Origin: Acidimicrobiia bacterium
GTDB lineage: Bacteria > Acidobacteriota > Vicinamibacteria > Vicinamibacterales > UBA2999
Length of the DNA stretch: 64,000 nt
Reading direction: 5' to 3'
Assembly: GCA_016871275.1 (NCBI GenBank)
Contig: VFZG01000004.1
Span: 87,893 to 151,892 of the forward strand
Shown one piece after another: positions 1 through 7,959 of this stretch. The notes under the pieces were generated by a model that saw nothing but the letters and a program-made list of their open reading frames with translations, was not told the origin of the DNA and made no database searches. Position 1 is the stretch's first letter; each line of letters opens with the position of its first letter. A program made the position numbers and the translations under genes.

Positions 1-1
1 G

Positions 2-934
2 GCGGGCAATCTCAGGCTGCTGGTCCCGATCGACAAGGCCTGGCAGCCGACCGACTATCTCCCCAGCCTCGAAACGGAGGACTGGCGAGACGAGGTCGAA
101 CGCGTCCGAACCGCGGCCGAGACCATCCCCGACGATCTGTTGGTCGTCCTGGTGGGCGACATGGTCACCGAAGAGGCTCTGCCCAGCTACTCGATGGCAC
201 TCAACGCGCTGGTCAGGGACGAGGAGGGCGACAGCCCGGCTCCCTGGGCTCGATGGCTGCGTGGCTGGACCGCCGAAGAGAACCGCCATGGCGATCTCCT
301 CAATGCCTACCTCCGACTTACTGGCCGCGTACACATGCGCGCCGTTGAACGAACGGTCCACGGGCTCGTGGCCAAGGGCTTCAACCCGCAGACACAGGCT
401 GATCCCTACAGCCTGCTGGTGTACACCGCGTTCCAGGAGCGCGCCACCCGCCTCTCGCATGCCAACGTCGGACGGTTCGCGGCCAGGCACGGCGATTCGA
501 ACCTCGCCCGAATCTGCGGCGTGATTGCCGGCGACGAAGCGCGGCACGAGGCGTTCTACACCCGCATGATGAGCGAAGTGCTCGACCGCGATCCGGCGGG
601 CGGGATCCTGGCGTTTCGTTCGATGCTTCGCGGCCGCATCGCCATGCCCGGCCGGTTCATGGACGATGGCAGGGATCCCGATTTGTTCGATCACTTCGCG
701 ATCGTCGCCCAGCGCGCCGGTGTTTACACCGTGCGCGACTACGCCTCGATCATCGAACACCTCGTCACCACCTGGCGCATCGCAAGCCGATCGGTGACGG
801 GCGAAGCGGGGCAGGCGCAAGAAGAACTCTGCCGGCACGCCGAACGGTATCTGCGGCTGGCGGATCGCACCATGGCGGCCCTCGCGAAGCAGCCGTCCCG
901 GGCGTTCAGCTGGATTCGCGATCGAAAGGCCTGA
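2..934 (+). CDS. Acyl-[acyl-carrier-protein] desaturase, 5' end outside window
   Basis: The frame is open from base 2, so the gene begins upstream of the window. The product matches soluble plant-type (stearoyl-ACP) desaturases, diiron enzymes that put a cis double bond into acyl-ACP. Visible iron-ligand motifs in order: TEEALPSY, EENRHG (around bases 275-290), FQERAT and DEARHE (around 530-550), the paired E/ExxH pattern of this fold. The segment before the first in-frame ATG (base 140 is a GTG) still aligns with the family (W-P-x-DYLP, then VVLVGDM), so a start at 140 would be wrong. It would supply unsaturated fatty acids for membranes. C-terminal length is normal. Confidence 0.9.
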   Translation, partial: AGNLRLLVPIDKAWQPTDYLPSLETEDWRDEVERVRTAAETIPDDLLVVLVGDMVTEEALPSYSMALNALVRDEEGDSPAPWARWLRGWTAEENRHGDLLNAYLRLTGRVHMRAVERTVHGLVAKGFNPQTQADPYSLLVYTAFQERATRLSHANVGRFAARHGDSNLARICGVIAGDEARHEAFYTRMMSEVLDRDPAGGILAFRSMLRGRIAMPGRFMDDGRDPDLFDHFAIVAQRAGVYTVRDYASIIEHLVTTWRIASRSVTGEAGQAQEELCRHAERYLRLADRTMAALAKQPSRAFSWIRDRKA

Positions 935-941
935 GCCGCTG

Positions 942-1142
942 ATGACTCACGAAGGCGTGCGCCTCGGGATCTCGGCGTGCCTGATCGGCGAGCCCGTGCG
1001 CTTCGACGGCGGGCACAAGCGCGATTCGTTTCTGGTCGAATCGCTGGGCCAGTTCGTCGACTGGGTGCCGGTCTGCCCGGAGGTCGAGTCTGGGCTGGAC
1101 GCGCCGTGTGAATCGATGCGGCTGGTGCAGGCCGATGGCTGG
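942..1142 (+). pseudogene. DUF523 family N-terminal fragment
   Basis: This follows the desaturase by 7 bp and starts with ATG. The first 65 or so residues match the start of DUF523 proteins: GISACLIGEPVRFDGGHKRD, then VPVCPEVESGL and ESMRLV. After about base 1140 the similarity stops. The frame runs on to base 1550 only as nonsense, while a different frame takes up the C-terminus of an unrelated peptidase. A normal DUF523 protein is about 150 residues, so roughly the last half is missing. Inferred non-functional. Confidence 0.75.
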
Positions 1143-1464
1143 CGACGCCTTCATCAACGCGCTGGTGCCGCGGGAGTCGCCGCTCTACAAGGCCGGTGTT
1201 GCCCAGGACGATCAGCTCCTGCAGTTGGGCGACGTGCCGCTGGGCTCGACGGCGGCCTGGGACGAAGCGTTACTGACGCACACGCCGGGCGCGACGGTGC
1301 CGATTCGCTACGTGCGCCGCAGCGGCGAGATGGTGAGCGGGACCATCACGCTCGACGAAGATCCGCGCGTGGACGTCGTTCCGCTCGAGACGACGGGCGG
1401 AACGTGGTCGAGCGACCAGCAACAGTTCAGGGAGTCGTGGCTCAACTCGCGGCACCGGCGCTAG
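1137..1464 (+). pseudogene. M61-type peptidase C-terminal fragment (PDZ domain)
   Basis: The frame contains a PDZ domain (SPLYKAGVAQDDQLLQLGD, then GATVPIRYVRRSGE) followed by a tail (DPRVDVVPLE ... FRESWLNS) like the C-terminus of M61 glycyl aminopeptidases. The catalytic HExxH part, several hundred residues, is absent; the fragment begins inside the DUF523 remnant. An ATG in this frame exists at 1108 but encodes residues that belong to the DUF523 reading frame. The best reading is a deletion that joined two genes. Confidence 0.7.
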
Positions 1465-2186
1465 CGCTGCTCGGCCAGCCAGCGTTCCCACGCCGCCTGA
1501 TCGACCACGTGGTATTCGCCGCGCATCCGGTAGTGTCCGAGTCCGCATAGCTGCGAGCAGGCGATTTCCCAATCGCCACGCGCGATCGGCGTGAACCAGA
1601 CGCGCGCCGTCATGCCCGGTGTCGCATCCTGCTTCACGCGCATCTCGTTCAACGTGAAGCTGTGGATGACATCACGGCTGGTCAGCTGAATCACCGCCGT
1701 GCGATTCACCGGCAGCATCAACACGTGCTGCACACCCACATCGTCTGCCGCCGCCGGATCGCGGCGATCGATGCCGAGCGGATTGGCGGCGCTGACCAGC
1801 GCCGGTTGCGTGCGGCCGAAGCGGCGGTCGGCCCCCGGGTAGTGGATGTTCCAGGCAAACTGTTCGGCGGTCACCCGCACTTCAACCGGCTCGACGCCCG
1901 CGGGCGGCGGCTCGTTGCGCGCCGCCCACGCGGGCAGGGCCTGGGTGGTGAGGAGGATGACGTCGCCGACCATCACCAGGCCGATGGCGATCGCCGGCCA
2001 CCAGCCGCGGACACCTGCCTGCGTGGCTACCGGGTGTGCGCCGCCGCGGAACTTGATCAGCGCGATCACGAACACCGCGAGCCACAGCACGAAGATCAGC
2101 GCCATGTGCACGTGCACGCTCAGCAGCACGCCATCGAGCGCACCGGCGTGGTCCGAGGCCGCGGCCGGCAGCCAGCGCTCGATCAT
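1461..2186 (-). CDS. coxB: Cytochrome c oxidase subunit II
   Basis: 241-residue subunit carrying the CuA electron-entry site of the haem-copper oxidase. Two N-terminal membrane segments are visible (about residues 25-45 and 62-83), followed by a periplasmic cupredoxin domain. The CuA ligands are present: a His in DVIHSF, then C-x3-C-x3-H-x2-M in CSQLCGLGHYRM near the C-terminus. There is no attached cytochrome c domain. The start overlaps the stop of the upstream 49-residue gene (ATGA), so the two are translationally coupled. It is the last gene of the minus-strand oxidase operon and converges on the M61 fragment with a 4-bp overlap. Confidence 0.93.
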   Translation of the reverse strand: MIERWLPAAASDHAGALDGVLLSVHVHMALIFVLWLAVFVIALIKFRGGAHPVATQAGVRGWWPAIAIGLVMVGDVILLTTQALPAWAARNEPPPAGVEPVEVRVTAEQFAWNIHYPGADRRFGRTQPALVSAANPLGIDRRDPAAADDVGVQHVLMLPVNRTAVIQLTSRDVIHSFTLNEMRVKQDATPGMTARVWFTPIARGDWEIACSQLCGLGHYRMRGEYHVVDQAAWERWLAEQR

Positions 2187-2332
2187 GAACGCTCCTTGCG
2201 GAGGAGACGGATGCCGAAGCGCACCATGGCGCCGATGATGATCGTGCTGACCAGGATCAACACGCCCGCGCCGGCGCGCATGCCGTCGCTGACCAGGGAG
2301 CCTTCAGGCGTTGAGCAGATGGGACACGCCAT
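2183..2332 (-). CDS. Small membrane protein with CxxC, oxidase operon
   Basis: 49 residues starting MACPICSTPEGS, then one hydrophobic helix (AGVLILVSTIIIGAMV) and a basic tail (RLLRKERS). It lies between the coxI-III fusion (stop at 2336, 3 bp away) and coxB (ATGA overlap), so it is almost certainly translated with them. The N-terminal C-P-I-C is a possible metal or thiol site. Small subunits in terminal-oxidase operons often stabilise the complex (as CcoQ-like or CtaF/subunit IV-like peptides do), but this one matches no named family that I recognise. Role in oxidase assembly or copper delivery is inference. Confidence 0.75.
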   Translation of the reverse strand: MACPICSTPEGSLVSDGMRAGAGVLILVSTIIIGAMVRFGIRLLRKERS

Positions 2333-2335
2333 GAT

Positions 2336-4414
2336 TCAGAGGAGGTAGAAGCCGGTGACAATGAACAGCCAGGCGACGTCGACGAACAGCCAGTAACGCC
2401 GGGTCAATTCGATGCGCGCCTGCCACCGATCGGGTTCATCGACCGACATGCGGTACCCGGGTCCGCCCAGCCAGCCGGTGAAGATCGCGCCCCCGAGGAC
2501 GTGCGCCGCATGGACCCAGGTGAGCGCGAACCAGCACGCCCACATCAGGTTCACCGCCGGGTTGATGCCCTGCTCGAACAACTCGATGTCGCTGAGCGCC
2601 TTCATGATCACGAAGGTGAGCCCCAGGGAGTTGGCCACGATCAGCCGGATGCGCTCGCGGCTGAACGCCGCACTGGCGCCGACCAGCAGCGCGGTCTCGA
2701 GCCACGGGAATTCGCCGATCGCCCGCGGCCATTCCGCGCTGCCGGTGCGCAGCATCACGTAGGCGGAAAACAGCGACGCAAACAGCATCGCCTCGGATGC
2801 CAGGAACAACCACATGCCGTTGCGGGCTGCGGGCTGCGGGCTACGGGCTTCGGCCTGATCGCTCGAGTGCCGTTGAGGCCCGTCGCCGGTCGCACGCCGG
2901 CCGGCGAGCGCGCGCCCGAGATTGATCAGGAACGGCAGCTGAAACACCGCCAGCGCGAACGCGGCGTAGGTCATGTACGTCTGCCACTGCAGCGTCGGCT
3001 GCGCGTGCGCGTAGCTGGCGCCGGCGTCCCACAGGCGGCGGTTGACGCCCGTCAGGCCGACCGCGAACATCGGCATGAAAATCAGGTTCATGCACACGAA
3101 CGATCCCCAGAAGTGGATCTTGCCGAGAGTGTCGTCCAGCGCTCGGCCGGTGATCGAGGGGAACCAGTAATAGATGCCGGCGAACAGCGCGAACACCGTG
3201 CCCGGCCCGACCAGGTAGTGGAAGTGCGCCACCACGTAATAGGTGTCGTGGAGCGTGACGTCGGCAGCGGCCAAGCCGAGCGGCAGGCCGGTCAGTCCGC
3301 CAATGCCGAACATCGGCAGGAAGGCGAGCGCGAACAGCATTGGCGTGCTGAAGGTGATCGACCCGCCCCACAGCGTCAGGACGAGCGACGAGGTCAGGAT
3401 CACCGACGGGATCGAGATGATGAACGTGGTGACCTGGAAGAAGCCGGTCAGTGACGTGCTCATGCCTGTCAGGAACATGTGATGGGCCCACACGATCATC
3501 GACATGCCGCCCATGAACAGCACCGACGCCACCATCAGGCCGTAGCCCCAGAGCGGCCGCTTGGCATGCGTGGTAATCACTTCCGCCACGATGCCCATCG
3601 CCGGAAGAATCAGCACGTAGACCTCGGGATGCCCGAGAAACCAGAACAGGTGCTGCCACAGCAGCGGATTGCCGCCGCCCGAAATGCCCTGCAGCGGAAC
3701 CCCGCCCACCACCAATCCGCTGGGCAGGAAAAAGCTGCTGCCGGCGAGGCGATCCATCAGCTGCAACACCGCGGCGGCCTGCAGCGCCGGGAACGCGAGC
3801 AGCAGTAATAACGCCGATATCAGCTGCGACCACACGAAGAACGGCAGCCGCATCATCGTCAGTCCGGGCTGGCGGTGATGCACGACGGTGACGATGACGT
3901 TGAGCGCGTTCAGGGCGGATGACAGGCCGATCAGGAAGATTCCGACCAGCCAGTAGCTCTGACCGCTGGGTTCAATCGTGGCGAGCGGTGCGTACGACGT
4001 CCATCCCGCGCGCGCCGCGCCGCCTTCGACGAAGAAGCTCGCCACCATGATCACGCCGGCGAGCAGGTAGACCCAGTAGCTGAGCGCGTTCAGCCGCGGG
4101 AACGCCATTTCGGGAGCGCCGATTTGAATAGGGACGAAATAGTTGGCGAACGCGCCGGTGGCCAGCGGCACGACGGCGAGGAACACCATCACCGAGCCGT
4201 GCATGGCCACCAGCTGGTTGTAGAACTCCGGCAGGATGATGCCGCCAGGTGCGTTGGCGTCGCCGAGCAGCGCCGCCACCCACAATGGCAGCGGCTGGCC
4301 CGGCCAGGCGAGCTGCCAGCGCATCAGGGTCATCAACAGGAAACCGACCCCGAGGAAGGCCAGGGCGGTCACTCCGTACTGCAGTCCGACAGTCCTGTGA
4401 CCCGTCCAGCGCAC
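2336..4414 (-). CDS. ctaD: Cytochrome c oxidase subunit I-III fusion
   Basis: Catalytic subunit I (12-helix haem-copper core) fused to subunit III. Seen in subunit I: haem a ligand in MHGSVMVF, the CuB/crosslink motif GHPEVY, HH in VWAHHMF, and HDTYYVVAHFHYLVG with the haem ligands. Subunit III begins at GMWLFLASEAM (near base 2820) and ends in YWLFVDVAWLF; it is the short form of about 190 residues. The two are joined by a hydrophilic linker encoded partly by a 7-bp tandem repeat (2822-2856). The frame is open to 4753, but the first ~93 codons resemble no oxidase and overlap a remnant gene on the other strand. GTG at 4414 (or 4456) is the plausible start. I-III fusions are known in other bacteria and archaea. 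Confidence 0.88.
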   Translation of the reverse strand: MRWTGHRTVGLQYGVTALAFLGVGFLLMTLMRWQLAWPGQPLPLWVAALLGDANAPGGIILPEFYNQLVAMHGSVMVFLAVVPLATGAFANYFVPIQIGAPEMAFPRLNALSYWVYLLAGVIMVASFFVEGGAARAGWTSYAPLATIEPSGQSYWLVGIFLIGLSSALNALNVIVTVVHHRQPGLTMMRLPFFVWSQLISALLLLLAFPALQAAAVLQLMDRLAGSSFFLPSGLVVGGVPLQGISGGGNPLLWQHLFWFLGHPEVYVLILPAMGIVAEVITTHAKRPLWGYGLMVASVLFMGGMSMIVWAHHMFLTGMSTSLTGFFQVTTFIISIPSVILTSSLVLTLWGGSITFSTPMLFALAFLPMFGIGGLTGLPLGLAAADVTLHDTYYVVAHFHYLVGPGTVFALFAGIYYWFPSITGRALDDTLGKIHFWGSFVCMNLIFMPMFAVGLTGVNRRLWDAGASYAHAQPTLQWQTYMTYAAFALAVFQLPFLINLGRALAGRRATGDGPQRHSSDQAEARSPQPAARNGMWLFLASEAMLFASLFSAYVMLRTGSAEWPRAIGEFPWLETALLVGASAAFSRERIRLIVANSLGLTFVIMKALSDIELFEQGINPAVNLMWACWFALTWVHAAHVLGGAIFTGWLGGPGYRMSVDEPDRWQARIELTRRYWLFVDVAWLFIVTGFYLL
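2822..2856. repeat. Degenerate heptamer tandem repeat inside coxI-III
   Basis: Five consecutive 7-bp units: GCGGGCT three times, then ACGGGCT and TCGGCCT. It is in frame and encodes part of the linker between the subunit I and III domains of the fused oxidase. Confidence 0.85.
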
Positions 4415-4423
4415 GATAGCGAG

Positions 4424-4451
4424 GCTATCAGCTATCGGCTCTCGGCTGAAA
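4424..4451. repeat. Degenerate heptamer tandem repeat at oxidase 5' end
   Basis: Four 7-bp units in register: GCTATCA, GCTATCG, GCTCTCG, GCTGAAA. It sits just upstream of the proposed GTG start of the oxidase fusion and beside the DUF5916-like remnant, i.e. at a gene junction. Confidence 0.75.
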
Positions 4452-4477
4452 TACACCGGCCATGAAATCGAGAGCCC

Positions 4478-4627
4478 TGCCCGCAGCTGTTCCTGCTGTG
4501 GCAGCAGGGCAAGTCCGGCTGCCAGCAATACGGCGATGCCCGCGTCGGCCGGGACTTCGGCGGCGTCTTCTCCGCGCCCAGCCGCCACGTGTTTCTGATC
4601 AAGTCCAGCTACTGGTTTAATATGTAG
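4478..4627 (+). pseudogene. C-terminal remnant of a DUF5916-type outer-membrane protein
   Basis: Read on the plus strand, this stretch encodes CPQLFLLWQQGKSG, then GRDFGGVFSAPSRHVFLIK, then SSYWFNM and a TAG stop. That resembles the C-terminal strands of DUF5916 proteins (a beta-barrel type common in Acidobacteria), which end in a W-x-QG segment followed by a K-x-SYWF strand. No start codon or upstream barrel remains; the sequence before it is the heptamer repeat and the oxidase 5' region on the opposite strand. The family call is from memory of the C-terminal pattern and is moderate. Confidence 0.55.
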
Positions 4628-4629
4628 CG

Positions 4630-4692
4630 GCTGGTTACGGGGTGCTGGTTGCTGGGATCTGACCTCTGGTAACCAGCAACCAGTAGCCAGCA
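4630..4692. repeat. Heptamer words arranged as an inverted repeat
   Basis: Nine 7-bp words in register: GCTGGTT, ACGGGGT, GCTGGTT, GCTGGGA, TCTGACC, TCTGGTA, ACCAGCA, ACCAGTA, GCCAGCA. The left words (GCTGGTT) are reverse complements of the right words (ACCAGCA/ACCAGTA), so the block can fold into a hairpin. It fills the gap between the DUF5916-like remnant and the next ATG at 4699. Confidence 0.85.
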
Positions 4693-4698
4693 GTTGAC

Positions 4699-4953
4699 AT
4701 GTCCCTTCACGACAACCTTCGCGACTTCTTCCACGGCGCGGCCTACGGGGCATACGAGCGTGAGCTGCGCCTGAAGGCCGCCGAGCTCAACGATCTTTTC
4801 CTGCTGCTGTGTTACATGGAGATCGTCGGGCTGCCGAATCCCGCGACGCTGTATCTTCTAGACACCTACCCCTACATCCTCGAGCAGTTTCATCACTGGC
4901 ACAAACGCATGGGGATGGACCGCTCACCGCTCGGCAATTTGCCCTGCTGCTGA
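4699..4953 (+). CDS. Small CC-terminal protein (cory-CC-star type)
   Basis: 84 residues, mostly helical, ending in N-L-P-C-C directly before the stop. The length, the Cys-Cys stop-adjacent tail and the position directly before an ArsA-family ATPase match a family I remember as 'cory-CC-star protein'; that name is recall, not a search result. It holds a hydrophobic stretch (LNDLFLLLCYMEIVGLP) and an aromatic/His-rich part (EQFHHWHKRM). The next gene starts 2 bp downstream, so the two probably form one transcript. Function unknown. The paired C-terminal cysteines could bind metal or act as a client tail for the ATPase (inference). Confidence 0.75.
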   Translation: MSLHDNLRDFFHGAAYGAYERELRLKAAELNDLFLLLCYMEIVGLPNPATLYLLDTYPYILEQFHHWHKRMGMDRSPLGNLPCC

Positions 4954-4955
4954 CC

Positions 4956-5885
4956 ATGCGCGCGCTGTTCGACAAGAAGGTGCTGTTCTTCGGCGGGAAG
5001 GGCGGTGTCGGCAAGACGACATCGGCGTCGGCGATGGCGGTGGCTGCGAGCCGGGCCGGCCGGCGTGTGCTGCTCGTCTCCACCGATCCGGCGCATTCGA
5101 CGTCCGACATCTTCGAGCGCCCAATCGGCCCGCAGGCCGTGCCGCTGCTGCCGAACCTTCACGGCCTCGAGATTGATGGAGCGTTTGAGTCACAGCGCTA
5201 CGTCAGCGAGGTCAAAGAGCGCATCAAGGGCATTTTCGGCCACGGCATCCTGAAGGAAGCGAACCGGCAAATCGACCTGGCCGTGAGCATGCCCGGCGCC
5301 GAGGAAATGGCGCTGTTCGATCGCATCGGCGGCCTGGTCCGGGGTGAAGACCAGCGCTTCGATCTGATCATTTTCGACACCGCGCCGACCGGCCACACCC
5401 TGCGGCTGATTCGCATGCCGGAACTGATGGAAGCGTGGATTCGCGCGTTGTCGCGTTCACGGCAGGCGATGCTCGGCGTCGAGCAGGACGACAAGACCGA
5501 TCCGGTGATGATGGCGCTGACCGATCGGCTCGAGCACCTGCGCGAGTTCCGCGCCCGCCTGCTCAGTCCGCGCATCAGCGCCTTCGTGCTGGTGCTGGTC
5601 GCAGAACGGCTGCCGATCGAAGAGACCGCGCGCGCCATCGAGCAGCTCGATGACGCCGGTGTCCGCATTGGCGGCCTGGTGGTCAACCGCGTGCTGCCGG
5701 CCACCAGCCCCGATCCGTTCCTGCAGTCGCGCCACAGACAGGAATTGGTGTATCTCGACGAAATCGACCGACGGTTCGCGTCGCATTCTCGCGTGCGCGT
5801 ACCCCAACTGCCGTCAGACGCCCACGGCGTGGCCACGCTGGAGCGGTTGGCTGACATGCTGCTTGCGGAGAGAACCCTGGCATGA
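4956..5885 (+). CDS. ArsA/GET3-family ATPase
   Basis: 309-residue P-loop ATPase of the ArsA/Get3 class. The deviant Walker A (FGGKGGVGKTT) is at about residues 12-22, the STDPAHSTSD switch I region follows, and FDTAPTGHTLRL is the A-loop/switch II signature. No arsenite-binding Cys triad is evident and no arsenic genes are nearby, so a role as a chaperone or maturation ATPase fits better than arsenite export. ATG at 4956 is chosen because it gives the family N-terminus (KKVLFFGGKGG); the open frame extends back to 4809 over the preceding gene. The stop overlaps the next start (ATGA). Confidence 0.9.
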   Translation: MRALFDKKVLFFGGKGGVGKTTSASAMAVAASRAGRRVLLVSTDPAHSTSDIFERPIGPQAVPLLPNLHGLEIDGAFESQRYVSEVKERIKGIFGHGILKEANRQIDLAVSMPGAEEMALFDRIGGLVRGEDQRFDLIIFDTAPTGHTLRLIRMPELMEAWIRALSRSRQAMLGVEQDDKTDPVMMALTDRLEHLREFRARLLSPRISAFVLVLVAERLPIEETARAIEQLDDAGVRIGGLVVNRVLPATSPDPFLQSRHRQELVYLDEIDRRFASHSRVRVPQLPSDAHGVATLERLADMLLAERTLA

Positions 5886-6403
5886 CCATGACCCGACCGC
5901 AACCCGCGGAGTTCGCCCAGTTCTACGCCGGCTACATCAGCAAGGTGCCCGACAGCGGGCCCGCCGGCTTGATGAAGGATCAGATTGCCGCCTTCGCACG
6001 GCTCAAGGCCCTTCCTGAAGACAAGGGCAATTACGCCTACGCCGACGGCAAGTGGACGGTGAAGGAGGTCATCGGCCACCTGGCCGACGCCGAGCGCGTA
6101 TTCAGCTACCGGCTGACGCGGATTGCGCGCGGCGATCAGACGCCGCTGGCGGGCTTCGACGAGAACGCCTGGGCGAAGAGCGCGCCGCACGGCCGCCGCA
6201 AGCTGGCCGACGTGGTCGACGAGATGATGGCCATTCGCCGCTCGACGCTGGCGCTGGTCGGCTCGCTCGACGAGACGTCCATTGGCAACACCGGCGTGGC
6301 CAACAACAACCCGGTGTCGGCCCGGGCGATCTGCTGGATTCTGGCCGGCCACACCAGGCATCACCTCGACATCCTCGCCGAGCGCTATGGGGTAGAGTGC
6401 TAG
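5882..6403 (+). CDS. DinB-family (DinB_2) protein
   Basis: 173 residues with the four-helix DinB fold. The three metal-binding histidines expected of the family are visible in KEVIGHLADAER and in GHTRHHLDILAER. DinB-like proteins are often thiol-dependent (bacillithiol/mycothiol-type) transferases or hydrolases, but many are uncharacterised, so no reaction is assigned. It is coupled to the upstream ArsA-like ATPase by an ATGA overlap. A TAGAGT hexamer (6393-6398) near its end could be a -10 element for the following lyase gene. Confidence 0.85.
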   Translation: MTMTRPQPAEFAQFYAGYISKVPDSGPAGLMKDQIAAFARLKALPEDKGNYAYADGKWTVKEVIGHLADAERVFSYRLTRIARGDQTPLAGFDENAWAKSAPHGRRKLADVVDEMMAIRRSTLALVGSLDETSIGNTGVANNNPVSARAICWILAGHTRHHLDILAERYGVEC

Positions 6404-6412
6404 GCGCCACGA

Positions 6413-7867
6413 ATGAGATTCGCCCCCGAGTACGTCACACACGTACTGAACGAGAACTTCGAAGACGCCAAGGAGCTGCTGCTGTCGCCGTTGATGGCGA
6501 TCAACTACGCGCACCTGGTGATGCTGGCGGAGCAGGGCATTGTCTCCAAAGCCGACGCGCATGCGCTGCGAAAGGCGCTTGACGGCATTGTGCTGGAGCG
6601 CGTCCGGCAGGTGCTCTACGACGGCACCTACGAGGACCTGTTCTTCTACATCGAGCGCTTGATCGATCAAGCCTGCGGCGAAGACATCGCCGGCCGGCTG
6701 CACACCGCGCGCAGCCGCAACGATCTGGCGATGACGATGTACCGCATCCGTCAGCGGGAATTCATTGCCGGCCTTGCGACGGCGGCGCTGGAACTGCGCC
6801 AGGCGCTGCTTGCGCTCGCCGACCGGCACAAGGCCTCGATCTACGGCGCGCACACCCACACGCAGCCGGCACAGCCGACGACGATTGCCCACTACCTGCT
6901 GGCCATCGTCGAGCAGCTCGAGCGCGACATGACCCGGCTGGCAGCGGCCTACGAATCGACCAATCGCAACCCGCTCGGCGCGTGCGCGATTACCGGCACC
7001 GGCTTCCCGATCGATCGCAATCGCACCAGCGAGCTGCTCGGCTTCAACGGCCCGACCTGCAATACCTACGGCAGCATCGCCACCGTCGACTATCTGCTCG
7101 AAAGCGTGTCGGCGACCAGCATCATGATCGTCGGCCTCGGGCGCGTGGTGCAGGACCTGCTGCTGTGGTGCACGATGGAGTTCGGCTACCTGCGGCTCAG
7201 CGACGGCTTCGTGCAGGGCAGCAGCATCATGCCGCAGAAGCGCAACCCGGTGGCACTGGAACACTCGCGCGCGATTGGCAGCAAGGCCGTCGGGCAGGCG
7301 CAGGCCATCACCACCGCGGTGCACAACACCCCGTTTGGCGACATCAACGACACCGAAGACGACTTACAGCCGCTGGTGGCGTCGATGTTCCGTGACGCAA
7401 CGCGGATGGTGACACTGGTTGCCGCGGCGATGAAGCTGGCCGACTTCAACGTCGAGAAACTGGCGGCGCGTGCCGGTGATCATGGGACGACGCTGACCGA
7501 AGTGGCGGATACGCTGGTGCGCGACCATGGGCTGTCGTTCCGCAATGCGCACGCCATTGCCGCGCTCCTGCTGACGGCGCGCACCGAGCATCCCAACGTG
7601 GCGCTGTCGGGCGCGCTGGCGAAGGCGTCGGCCGCGATTCTGGGCCGCGCGCTGGCATACACCGAGGCCGACTTGCAGAAGATCATGAGCCCCGAGCACT
7701 TCGTCACGGTGCGCACCACGTTCGGCGGGCCATCGCCGAGTGAAACCGCGCGGGCCATCAGCGAATCCGCCCGCCTGCTTGAGTCGGATCGCAACACCTG
7801 GGCCGCACGCCGCCGGCAGCTCGAACGGGCCGAAGCCGAACTCACCGCCAGGGCCGGTGCGTTATGA
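6413..7867 (+). CDS. Argininosuccinate lyase-like enzyme (aspartase/fumarase superfamily)
   Basis: 484 residues. Superfamily signatures are clear: HTARSRND (substrate-binding loop), THTQPAQPTT (catalytic His region) and GSSIMPQKRNP (flexible catalytic loop). These are closest to ArgH, which releases fumarate from argininosuccinate. Unusually the normal ArgH start (LWGGRF...) is lacking; it begins FAPEYVTHVLNENFED, and the loop has KRNP where ArgH usually has KKNP. It may be a paralogue acting on another substrate. It is coupled to a 31-residue peptide (ATGA) and a symporter downstream, suggesting use of an imported amino-acid-like compound (inference). Confidence 0.85.
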   Translation: MRFAPEYVTHVLNENFEDAKELLLSPLMAINYAHLVMLAEQGIVSKADAHALRKALDGIVLERVRQVLYDGTYEDLFFYIERLIDQACGEDIAGRLHTARSRNDLAMTMYRIRQREFIAGLATAALELRQALLALADRHKASIYGAHTHTQPAQPTTIAHYLLAIVEQLERDMTRLAAAYESTNRNPLGACAITGTGFPIDRNRTSELLGFNGPTCNTYGSIATVDYLLESVSATSIMIVGLGRVVQDLLLWCTMEFGYLRLSDGFVQGSSIMPQKRNPVALEHSRAIGSKAVGQAQAITTAVHNTPFGDINDTEDDLQPLVASMFRDATRMVTLVAAAMKLADFNVEKLAARAGDHGTTLTEVADTLVRDHGLSFRNAHAIAALLLTARTEHPNVALSGALAKASAAILGRALAYTEADLQKIMSPEHFVTVRTTFGGPSPSETARAISESARLLESDRNTWAARRRQLERAEAELTARAGAL

Positions 7868-7959
7868 CGACGATGCAGCGCACCTACCTCCGCGTCGGCA
7901 TTGTCTGGGTGTTGACCCTCGCGGCGCTGTATGCGTTCCAGGTGTTCTACACGCGATAG
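7864..7959 (+). CDS. 31-residue single-span membrane micro-protein
   Basis: The gene starts inside the stop of the lyase (ATGA) and its own TAG is followed at once by the ATG of the symporter (TAGATG). The peptide is one hydrophobic helix (VGIVWVLTLAALYAFQVF) with short polar ends. The exact coupling on both sides argues for real translation. No named family recognised; it could be a small subunit of the symporter. Confidence 0.7.
   Translation: MTTMQRTYLRVGIVWVLTLAALYAFQVFYTR

Noticed and set aside
942-1464. A misassembly as the sole explanation for the fused remnants
   Set aside because: Possible for this junction alone, but other remnants carry one- or two-base frameshifts and amber codons that chimeric joining would not make. 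Kept as a test, not as the preferred reading.
5198-7324. A 708-codon open frame on the minus strand across the ArsA, DinB and lyase genes
   Set aside because: It is antisense to three genes with clear family signatures; the translation is Arg/His/Gln-rich with no motif, typical of shadow frames in GC-rich DNA.
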